DNA of 28,047 nt from Brugia malayi (taxonomy: Eukaryota; Nematoda; Chromadorea; Rhabditida; Onchocercidae). Every line of letters begins with the position of its first letter. The first letter of the stretch is position 1. The notes beneath the pieces were generated by a model. It searched no databases. It was given only the letters and a program-made list of their open reading frames with translations, and was not told the origin of the DNA. Of the stretch, positions 12,348 to 21,400 are shown piece after piece. The translations under genes were made by a program, and so were the position numbers. The DNA is taken from positions 1-28,047 of the forward strand of contig NW_025062328.1 in NCBI RefSeq assembly GCF_000002995.4, read 5' to 3'.

Positions 12348-13068
12348 ATTGTGAAAAAATCAGAAGTGGTAATTTGTACGTAACCTTTATTTGTCTATTC
12401 ATTCCTAAGAAAATCAATAAAAATCTGCATTAGTTAATAGAAATAATTGAGAGAAGAAAAAGAAAGTTTATGTAGAAGAACGATAATATACATGGTACAA
12501 AGATGTTAGGTTGAGATGTAGTAGAGACCAAAGAAATATTCGAAGATGGAACAGTCTCCATATATTAGATGAAAAAAAAATCTTCATGAGCGCGAAAGAA
12601 TAAAGACTCTCGAGCGCGAAATATTGCAGAGAAATACTATTATTATGAATGTTTATTTTCGTCACTATTTTCTTTTCTTTTTGTTGCTTCAGAATTATCA
12701 GGGAAAGTATGGGGTATTTAATGATTAGCATAAATAGAATTATGTGTAGGTAAATTAAAATTATGTGTAGGTAAAAAAGAAATACTATTATATGAATGTT
12801 CATTTTCGTCACTATTTTCCTGTCTATTATTATGAAAAACTCTCGAGCGCCAAAGATTGCATACTATTACGTGACTATTTTCCTGTACTTTTGTTGTGTC
12901 AGAATTATCAGGGAAAGTATGGGGTATTTAGTGATTAGCATAAATAGAATTATGTGTAGGTAAATTAAAATATGTAAATCAGTGTTTTTTTATCATGTGT
13001 TCTTTTACCATAGGTAAATAATAGTTACGTCACTGGTCTTTGTGCTTAGTGAAAATTTGATAAGTTTG
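12348..13068. repeat. Intergenic region with diverged direct repeats upstream of the zinc-finger gene
   Basis: No gene is seen. A segment at 12607-12760 recurs at 12840-12970. The core AGAATTATCAGGGAAAG onward, 12691-12760, matches 12901-12970 at 69 of 70 positions, and both copies begin with TCTCGAGCGC. A third partial copy (TTTTCGTCACTATTTTCC) lies between them. The repeats end about 110 bp before the probable trans-splice site and may include promoter sequence of the next gene. Confidence 0.8.
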
Positions 13069-13080
13069 CTAATTTTATAG
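13069..13080 (+). promoter_or_regulatory. Probable spliced-leader trans-splice acceptor for the zinc-finger gene
   Basis: The pyrimidine-rich CTAATTTTATAG is followed 13 nt later by the ATG at 13094, with no upstream exon or donor in view. This is the typical short-leader arrangement of nematode trans-spliced genes. The leader itself is not in the window. Confidence 0.5.
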
Positions 13081-13093
13081 AATTGTGGCTCCC

Positions 13094-14632
13094 ATGGAGG
13101 ATCAAGAAATTGAAATGCTTTTCGAATACCTTAAAAGGGAGCCGGAGATGTACCGGATTTTGCAAAGGTTCGTGAGCAGGACTGTTCAGGTAATTTTCAC
13201 TTTGTCTTCCTCTTTTTTGCTTTTATTTTTTATATTATTATTATTTTTTTTTTTTTTAATAAATTGATACAGTATGAAGAAAGAGTTGATGAACTTTGCA
13301 CTGCTTCAAATTTAAAAAGTGACTGTAAAAAATAGCTTTTTCAGTTTGAACAGTTGCTCATAGGAAAGATGGCGGAGGCGGGGTGGAGGTTGGAGGAACT
13401 GGTAGGGCAGAGTGCCCAGCCAGCAATGGAAGAGGACCCGGTACCTCAGGAGCCGGAATTTAACGAAGAAGAGGCAGAGTGGGCTCCTCTGCCTGAAAAT
13501 GAAAATGGTGATGAGGCCGAGAACTGGCCATCAGAAGCAGAGTGGACCCCTCTGCCAGAAGAAGAGGAAGAAGAAGAAGAGCCTGAGGTACCGGGGGTAC
13601 CAATGGAGATCGAGGAACCGGTAGGAGCAGTACGCGAACTCGTCCTGTAAGTTTAAGTTTTAGCAGCTATTGTACTAATTTGCTAACTAGATATTAACCT
13701 TACCTACCCAATAATTTGCAATAAATATAAAACTGTTTCAGGCGAACGAGGACAATCAGAATCCCGGTTCCTGCCATGCAAGAAGCAATGGCTGCGGCAC
13801 CTCCGGAGAAATTCGAACCAGCTGATTTAAAAAATCTTCCGGAGCAACTCCGAAGAGAGTTGATAGTGCCGCAAGCAGAGCCATACACGGTGGCACAAGG
13901 AGAAGGAAGCAAGAACATCGGTAAGTTATAATTTTAATAACTTAAGAAATGATTATATGCCGCAATTTGTAGAAGAAATACAATCATATTTTGACTTTGT
14001 ATTGATAAAATCATATGATATCATCGAAAATTTCATCCCTTATAATGCACTAAAACGATTACAAAATTCTATATCGATACTCGAAGAACAGTTTGTGCAA
14101 CAATATTTTCTTACTATTTCTATTTTCAGTGTGTGGCCTCTGCTGCAGGCAGTTTGAAACGTTGAAAGGGTGGCGCATTCACGCGTCGAGAACACACAAG
14201 CAAGATGGTAAGTATTGCGAAATGAATTTCCAATTAGTTTTTAAAGATATCGCTACATTTGATTCATTTAAAAGCCAGTAGACTGATTAATTTGCATATT
14301 CCAGGTTTTTGTGCCCGTTGTGGGCATTACCTCTTGCTGCCACCTGAATTTACGGCCGCCCAGAGAACGGCAGCAATGGAGCTTCATGCCCTCGATTGGT
14401 GCCCGAGGGCATGCGCGGCCGTAATAAGCGAACGACAGGTGAAGCGGCGCAGACTTGACCTGGTAGGAAGAGAAGAGGATGCGCATCACCTCTTCATCCC
14501 AGGTAAGAAATTAATTAGCATTGAAGAAGTGAAATTTAAAAGTTAAAAAAAAAAAAAAGTGAATGACCATAGAAAACAAAATATTAAAGTGGGTCTCGTA
14601 ATTTTTCTAATCAGTGGTTTTTTTTAGGCTAA
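13094..14632 (+). CDS. Acidic zinc-finger protein of unknown function, six exons, 285 aa
   Basis: Exons are 13094-13189, 13345-13646, 13742-13920, 14130-14207, 14305-14502 and 14628-14632. All introns are GT-AG (95-209 nt) and all junction phases agree. The ATG at 13094 is preferred over a GTG nine bases upstream. Residues 60-125 are acidic and proline-rich, with a repeated EAEW(A/T)PLPE at about 75 and 96 and a run of eight Glu at 104-111. Residues 194-215 form a C2H2 finger (C194, C197, H210, H215, with F201 and W207 in the core). A second Cys/His cluster follows (C221, C224, H246, C251), then a basic KRRR at 265-268 that could be a nuclear signal. Exons are markedly GC-richer than their introns and flanks. 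The finger resembles the N-terminal CCHH motif of R2-like LINEs, but no reverse transcriptase follows. I do not recognise the family; a nucleic-acid-binding role is inference. The last junction gives Gly then stop; another acceptor at 14615 would add about 26 residues. Confidence 0.78.
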
Positions 14633-14722
14633 TATTATTGCCTGGTCTTCCTCATGCGGCCACCTGTCGCTGCCTGCTGCGAATCTCCATCCTCTTCCAA
14701 TGAAAGCTGGTTAGTAACATCC
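14633..14722 (+). other. GC-rich segment after the zinc-finger stop codon
   Basis: About 80 bp with coding-like composition follow the stop at 14632. Read in phase 0 from the acceptor at 14627 the segment is open and resembles part of exon 5 (Cys-Gly-His...Leu-Pro). Read from the alternative acceptor at 14614 it is open in another frame. It is either 3' UTR, an alternative last exon, or a decayed exon. Confidence 0.45.
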
Positions 14723-14938
14723 AAAAAATTTAAAAAAAAAAAAAAAAATGAAAAACTAAAAAAAAAAAAAAAACTAAAAAATAAAAAAAAAAACTAAAAA
14801 AAAAAAAAAAAAAAAAAAAATAAAAAAAAAAAACTAAAAAATAAAAAAAAAAAAATAAAAAAAAAAAATCAAAAAACCAAAAAAAAAATCAAAAGAATAA
14901 AAAAAATTAAAAATAGAAAAAATGAAAAAAAAAAAAAT
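14723..14938. repeat. A-rich low-complexity tract
   Basis: About 215 bp of almost uninterrupted A on the + strand, broken by CTAAA, TAAAA and ATCAAAA units. It lies at the 3' end of the zinc-finger gene and includes AATAAA. No gene is seen. Confidence 0.9.
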
Positions 14939-14960
14939 TTGTTCTTTGATTTAACATAAG

Positions 14961-15119
14961 AACAACTGATTTCAAAATATAGAAAAGGCTGAGGAGTTTG
15001 TAGCTGTTTTACGTTTTTGTATGTCATTTACCGTCTTAGTGATAGAGTAATCAAAAGCTTGTAAAGGGCATTTTTTTGCCATCACAAACATAAACCAAAT
15101 TACTTTGAAATCAGTTGTT
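14961..15119. repeat. 16-bp inverted repeat between A-rich and T-rich tracts
   Basis: AACAACTGATTTCAAA at 14961-14976 is matched by its exact reverse complement at 15104-15119. The left arm is preceded by the A-rich tract and the right arm is followed by a T run with few interruptions. The whole could fold back with a ~127-nt loop and further A/T pairing outside the perfect arms. Confidence 0.75.
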
Positions 15120-15740
15120 TTTTCTTTTTTTTTTTTTTTTTTTTGTTTTTTAGCCTTTGGGCAGCTAATTTTGTTGAAAATTGTGTATTTTGTTTATTTT
15201 CATCTAAATAATGTAATTTAATGTTCTTATTTTTTTGATATTACTTATAACTGTTTAATAACTGTTTTTTTTTTTCTTTTTTTTTTTGATTTTCTAAACT
15301 TATCACAATTATTGTTTTTTTTTTACAATTATTGTTACTTTATCCATTATTTCTGTTTAATGAAAATTTTCATTGTTATTTTAGTGTTACTAATGGTGTT
15401 AAATTTTTTATTTAATTTTATTGCTGTATACATCGAATATCAACTTATTCTATATTTATTTTTTGTATTTTCTAACTTGTAATAAGTTATTTACATTTTA
15501 AGATGATTTTTTGGCTATTAAAAAAATGCACAAATTTCATCACATGAATATATTTTTAATGGAATAGAGCAATTTTTTTAGAATTTCTGTTTGTATTCAA
15601 GTAGTCTTTTAATTTAAATAGGATAAGTTGTCAATAGAGGATTGAGTTAATAAGATCTAATTTTGAATTTTATTTTGAGCTAAATCATAAGTTGATATCA
15701 TTTGTAATTATCTCTGTAATTATCTTTGTGTGTATGTGGT
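15120..15740. other. T-rich intergenic DNA without recognised genes
   Basis: Runs of T at about 15119-15145 and 15266-15290 and generally AT-rich sequence. No exon, RNA gene or repeat beyond low complexity was found on either strand. Confidence 0.6.
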
Positions 15741-15793
15741 GGGAGGGAGGGTAGGGGTGGTCGAAGGGAGGTACAGAATTATACCTTCCTTCG
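15741..15793 (+). other. G-quadruplex motif followed by a 12-bp hairpin
   Basis: GGGAGGGAGGGTAGGGG at 15741-15757 has four G tracts with loops of 1, 1 and 2 nt, a highly favourable quadruplex pattern. Four bases later, CGAAGGGAGGTA (15762-15773) pairs with TACCTTCCTTCG (15782-15793) around an 8-nt loop, all twelve positions pairing if one G-U is allowed. It lies upstream of the GCATGC array and hif-1; function unknown. Confidence 0.75.
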
Positions 15794-16129
15794 TCAGTAT
15801 AACATTAACGAAGCATATAGAAAAAATGTTTGGTTTTAAAATTCAGATGAAGGGCCTTTTGAAATCTGGAATAAATTTCAAAATTCTTGATCTCTATTCA
15901 TTTTTAAGTATATTTTTTGAATTGGTAGAGCTTTGGGCTTTAAAAAGATATCAAAAATATTTAATTTTTGTTTTTTTTTTTTTAATTTTTGCGTTTTCAA
16001 TTTTTTTTCTGAATTGAGTTAAAATCAAAAATCTTTTTTGAAATTAATTCTTTTTATTCGGATTATTTTTTGGAATCTTTTTATGGATTTTTTTCTTTTT
16101 TTGGTAATTTTTTTTGGATTTTATTATTT
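15794..16129. other. T-rich region leading into the GCATGC array
   Basis: The + strand becomes strongly T-rich from about 15960. Open frames here are only the result of TTT-rich sequence and are not taken as genes. Confidence 0.6.
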
Positions 16130-18190
16130 GCATGCTTTTTTTCATTCATTTCATTTGTTGCTATTTTCATTTTTTCATGCCTTTAGCATTTTACTTCTTG
16201 CTAACTTTTGTCCATTCCACTGATACTAATTTATTTTTGTTGTATTACCACTATTTTGTATCACTTTTTTTTTTTTATTTCAAAAATCTTTCACTTTTAT
16301 CTTTTTTTTGTTTATATTGGTTTTGCATGTGTTTTCGGTTATTTCTACTAATTGCGTGTTTTTTTATTTTTTTTTTATTTTTGCTATTAACATGTGCATA
16401 TTTTGTATTTTACTAACTGCATGCTTTTTGTAACTTTTTCTCATGAACACTTTTTCTTTTGCATTTATTGCATGCTTTTATTTTTTCGTTGTTCTCACTC
16501 GTTTTTTATTAACTGTATTTTTGCATGCATTTTTCGATTAATTCTACTAACTGCATGCATTTTGTATCTTTACTCACGCATTTGTTATTATGGCGCACAT
16601 TTTTTTTGTATTTAAATGCATGTTTTTTTTGTTGGCTTCACTCATTTCTATTAACATCGTTTTTGCATGCGTGTTGAGTTTGTTCTATTAACAGCATGCT
16701 TTTTGTAACTTTATACCATTTGCTGTTTTTTTATTAACATTGTTTTTGCATGCGTTTCTTGGGTAGTTATATTAACATGCATGTTTTTTGTAAACTTACA
16801 ACATTTATTATTATGGTGTACACTTTTTTCTTTTGTATTTATTGCATGCTTTTATTTTTCACTCGTTTTTTATTAACATTGTTTTTGCATGCGTTTTTTG
16901 TTAATTTTATTAACTGCATGTTCTTTGTAACTTTTTCTCATGTACACTTTTTTCTTTTGTATTTATTGCATGCTTTTATTTTTCACTCGTTTTTTATTAA
17001 CACTGTTTTGCATGCATTTTTTGGTTAATTTTATTAACTGCATGCTTTCTGTTACTTTATACTATTTGCTGTTTTTTTATTAACACTGTTTTTGCATGCG
17101 TTTCTTGGTTAGTTTTACTAACATGCATGTGTTTTGTGAATCTACTTACACCATTTATTATTAAAGCGTTTTTTCTTTTCTATTTATTGCATGCTTTTGT
17201 TTTTCACTCGTTTTTTATTAACATTGTTTTTGCATGCATTTTTTCTTAATTTTATTAACTGCATGTTCTTTGTATCTTTTTCTCATGTACACTTTTTTCT
17301 CTTGTATTTATTGCATGCTTTTATTTTTCACTCGTTTTTCATTAACACTGTTTTGCATGCATTTTTTGGTTAATTTTATTAACTGCATGCTTTTTGTTAC
17401 TTTATACTAATTGCTGTTTTTTTATTAACATTGTTTTTGCATGCGTTTTTTGGGTAGTTATATTAACATGCATGTTTTTTGTAAACTTACAACACTTATT
17501 ATTATTAAGGTGTACACTTTTTTTCTTTTGTATTTATTGCATGCTTTTATTTTTCACTCGTTTTTTATTAACATTGTTTTTGCATGCATTTTTTGTTAAT
17601 TTTATTAACTGCATGCTTTTTGTTACTTTATACTATTCGCTGTTTTTTTATTAACATTGTTTTTGCATGCGTTTCTTGGGTAGTTATATTAACATGCATG
17701 TTTTTTGTAAACTTACAACATTTATTATTAAGGTGTATACTTTTCTCTTTTGCATTTATTGCATGCTTTTATTTTTTTCGTTGTTCTCATCATTTTTTTT
17801 TTTTATTAACATTGTTTTTGCATGCATTTTTTCTGTTAATTTTATTAACTGCATGCTTTTTGTTACTTTATACTATTTGCTGTTTTTTTATTAACACTGT
17901 TTTTGCATGCGTTTCTTGGTTAGTTTTACTAACATGCATGTGTTTTGTGAATCTTACACCATTTATTATTAAAGCGTTTTTTCTTTTCTATTTATTGCAT
18001 GCTTTTTTTCGTTTTCATCCTTTTTTTTTTTTATTAACATTGTTTTTGCATGCATTTTTCAGTTAATTCCATTAACTACAGCATTTTGTATCTTTACTCA
18101 TACCATTTGTTATTATGGCATTTTTTTGTATTGAAGTGCATGCTTTTTTTGTTGGCTTCATTGATTTCTATTAACATTGTTCTTGCATGC
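16130..18190. repeat. T-rich tandem array carrying ~32 GCATGC palindromes
   Basis: GCATGC occurs about 32 times, for example at 16130, 16419, 16470, 16748, 16844, 16887, 17010, 17094, 17189, 17439, 17539, 17665, 17820, 17905, 18048 and 18185. Five ACATGCATGT-type sites are added near 16777, 17122, 17468, 17691 and 17933. Spacing follows a pattern of about 43, 29, 54, 28 and 95 bp. A higher-order period of about 346 bp (16748, 17094, 17439) shortens to 226-240 bp where one ~115-bp sub-block is missing. Between sites the sequence is T-rich with ATTAAC or ACTAAC just before many of them. The array stops 160 bp before the probable trans-splice site of hif-1. Long T-rich open frames inside it are low-complexity artefacts. 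Confidence 0.92.
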
Positions 18191-18340
18191 GTGTTGAGTA
18201 TTGTTATTACTATTAGTAGTAGTGTTATTAAATTACTATAATGTCTTATTGTTATTATATTTCCAATTTATTTATTTCAATTTATTCTTCACCTAATTTC
18301 AAAGTGAACTTTTCTCATAAACAATAATTAAATATAGTTT

Positions 18341-18351
18341 ATAAATTGCAG
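18341..18351 (+). promoter_or_regulatory. Probable spliced-leader trans-splice acceptor of hif-1
   Basis: ATAAATTGCAG precedes the first hif-1 exon and no upstream donor or coding exon joins to it. If trans-spliced here, the T-rich array upstream would be outron or promoter of hif-1. A cis-spliced upstream leader exon is not excluded. Confidence 0.5.
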
Positions 18352-18445
18352 TGCATCCTTACGATCAAGCAAGCATATCAGTGTTCAATGCCATATCAAA
18401 GCTATTCAAACCAGAAAGCATTTCAGTGGGATGCTGCTATAACTT
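18352..18445 (+). promoter_or_regulatory. hif-1 5' leader with upstream ATGs
   Basis: The 94-nt leader carries two ATGs ahead of the hif-1 start. One at 18388 opens a frame that stays open across the hif-1 ATG to the donor at 18463. One at 18431 encodes Met-Leu-Leu-stop in the hif-1 frame, ending 3 nt before the true ATG. Both could reduce or gate initiation; this is inference. Confidence 0.45.
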
Positions 18446-21400
18446 ATGTCTTCGAGACAACGGTATGCTTAATTTCTATGCATTTTTTCTCTTAAATCTC
18501 ATTTTAAATTATTTCAATTTTATTGTTTTAGCAATTTTCGAATAATATTTCTAGTTATTATTAAAAAATCAGATAGTCATTACATGTCAAATAATAAATT
18601 AATTTTTTTTAAAAAATTGATCAAATGACTCAATTAAGTGATTTACATAAAAATTACGTAAGAAAATATTAATCCATGCATTCAAAATGATTTGAATTAG
18701 TGCAGCTAACACCATTCTTAGCGGCTCAAACTATAAATTTAACGAAAATGTAAATTTTAAAATACTAATGAAGTTACAAAAATAAAATTAACCAACCTCA
18801 CAAAAGTATTTTGAATTTACTGGCAATACGTCATCTTCATGGTCATGATTTTCTTTCATATTAGTATCATCTCCTTGTTTATCATGGCAGAAAATTGTGA
18901 AAAGAATTTTTTGAAATAAATAAATAATAAAATCAGAAATAATCGATCCCATCTAATCATTTTCAATTCATTTTAAATGCAAAAATGAATTTTAAGTATA
19001 GACATGTACGTTGAAAATGATATTAATTCATTTAGTGAATATTGTTTTGAGTTACAGCGAATTTAATGATTAGGTTCGATCAACATTATGAAATCATTTG
19101 AACTTATTTGTTTAACATTACATTTTTATTAAACCACCTTCATAATCTACTTTCATGCTGGTGACATCTTTTTATTTGTTATGATATAGGCTAAAATACT
19201 CGAACGAATTCTACCAAATGCTCAGAAGATAAAATTAATTGTAAATAGCAATTAATTAACTAATTAATAATTATAGGTGAAGTGAAAAGAGTGTATTTAT
19301 GGTGTGAGAAAGACGATGAGAGTTAATAAAAATAGAAAGTTGGGAAGATAATTAGAGAATTATGAGTAACGGAAATAACTTTATCCTAAGTTGAATCACA
19401 CGAAATAAATCCCTCAAAGGATCATTTAGCAGTGGGTTTGGGTGCAGCATGCGACTAATTCCGATTAGTGAAATTAATGCCACCCTGGAAAGGCGGATTT
19501 TCAAAGTTTTTTGGTTTCTTAATTATGTTTACTTCCCTTTTTTCTTATGCAAATGCTAAAAATTAAGGATAAGATTGTACTAAAATATATTCCTACGAAT
19601 TATTGCTCGATTTTGTTATAATTTATGGTTCAGAATTTATGTTTTCTTTCTCTTTCTCTTCCCCTCTCTCTCTTTGAATTGTTATTTGTGTAACATAATC
19701 CCTAATTAATTTATTTTTTTCATTTTTGATAATTTGAATCAATTATTTTGATTTGTATCATTTATGAATGGATGAGATTAATTTCATGATAATTATTTAA
19801 TCAGTAATTAGAAAGCATAATTTAAATATATTTTTCATATGAAATTTTATAAGGAATATAATTTCTGTTAGGATTTTTTGTGCAATATTTAAAATATGAA
19901 TAATGATTACTTTTAGTTTAGCTCTACTCTATATCGATATATCTTTATGGTTTTTTAAGATAAGAAGTATGAGAGAAGATTTAATTGAGCTAACAACTTC
20001 TACCTGAATGATGTATGATAGGAAAATAAGAGATGAATTAGTGCTGCGAAGAATGTAACAAAGAGATGGATATTTTATGATAAAGATAGAAAAATTATTG
20101 TGACAAATAGGTTGAATTAAGAGATGGAAAGTTTTATTCTTTAATTTTTTATTACAATTGTCGTTTATTTTTTCTTTTAACTGCATATTTAACTTTATGA
20201 AAAATGATCGATCATAGAAGAGTGATGAGATTAAGCTGTTTTTGCCATCGGAGTAATTAATTATGTTTATAAAATTGTTGCAAAAAATTTATTGCTAATG
20301 ACTTTAAGTGTTACTTGAATATAAGTAACAAAATGAAATTGCAAGATGGAAAAGGGTGAAATGGCAAATAATGAGGAAAAAAAGGGAATAAGCTGCTTCT
20401 TTAAAAAGCAAATGACACTGATAAGTGATCTTATCAGCAAGACAGAATTATTTTATACGATCTGTTATTTTATATGATAATTATTTTACACGATGTGTTA
20501 GTCGCAAGTTCGAATGGGTTCTTTTTTTTTTTTTTTTTTTACTGCAATGTTCGTTCCTTAGCATTACAGCAAAGTAATTCGAACTTTATCAGTTGTTAAC
20601 TTATGCTTACAAATTGTTGAATAGTTCGGATGCGAAATAATTTAAGAATATGTTGTTAAGATGATTCCAATTGTTAAATAAAATTTCGATGGAAATAATA
20701 TTGCTGAATTAATAGGTAATCTATCAGTTAATTCTTAATGATTAATATTTTAATGACTGTATCAATGAAGTAATTCTAATTCACATAAAAAAAAAATAAA
20801 TTGCACAGGCCTAATTCTATTCATTCTTTTCAAATTGACATAGTTCATTGATAAAAAGAAAAAAAAAAACTAATAATTACCAACCACCAAATTGTTTTCA
20901 CCATTGATTTTACTTTAAGTTATACTAATATTGTCCGAATGAAATCTTTTGAATCGAAATAGAAGGGATTTATCAGGTGATTTGTTTTTGCATTCATTGT
21001 ATGCGTCTGAAAATACTAGTTTTTTTTTTATTTTTTTTTAGAAATCTTGACCGACGTCGTGAGTCATCTCGTTTTGCTGCACGTGATCGACGTGGTAAGG
21101 AAGCGGACATCTTTGCGGATCTCAAAGTAGTGATACCAATTGTTGATGAAGCAACAGTTACACATGTGGATCGGATTGCTATATTGCGGGTTGCATTGAC
21201 TCTTTGCCGGTTACGAAAAGTTGCAACGAAATGTATTTTTTTTTTTGTTAACAAGAATTATTGATATCTTGCATTATGTAAATTTTCAAAATAAACAGCC
21301 CACAGTAATGCAAGAATTGTTTTTCCTGCATCTGCAAACATTAGGCAAATTCATTTTTCTTCAATTTTAGCTATGAAAACCTGAAATGCACGCCAGTTGC

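Noticed and set aside
12468..12812. 114-codon minus-strand frame upstream of the zinc-finger gene
   Set aside because: Covers diverged direct repeats, encodes Ile/Leu-rich low-complexity sequence and lacks a domain or splice context.
13272..13336. Extra exon after ATACAG with the frame YEERVDELC
   Set aside because: Runs into TAG before any usable donor; the only GT would leave a 20-nt intron. The acceptor at 13344 gives a clean join.
13412..13624. 70-codon frame overlapping exon 2 of the zinc-finger gene
   Set aside because: Shadow of the Glu-rich exon in the +1 frame; the exon frame joins correctly to both neighbours.
17584..18066. 160-codon + frame in the GCATGC array, plus several similar frames at 16038-17894
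   Set aside because: Phe/Leu-rich translations follow from T-rich sequence and the array period; stop codons are rare by composition.
19185..19250. A + strand exon-like segment after ATATAG ([12 protein letters not shown])
   Set aside because: It lies on the opposite strand of the decayed gene copy, and no upstream exon joins to it.
20346..20477. 43-codon + frame beginning [11 protein letters not shown]
   Set aside because: Begins after an AG but has no domain, no clear donor, and overlaps the GATA pair; too weak to call.
20505..20545. B-box-like GTTCGAATGG plus T run as a pol III gene
   Set aside because: No A-box, D-arm or anticodon arm can be drawn upstream.
20994..21254. Minus-strand 86-codon frame over the bHLH exon, and another at 21652-21900 over the PAS exon
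   Set aside because: Both are antisense shadows of exons whose sense reading matches HIF-1.
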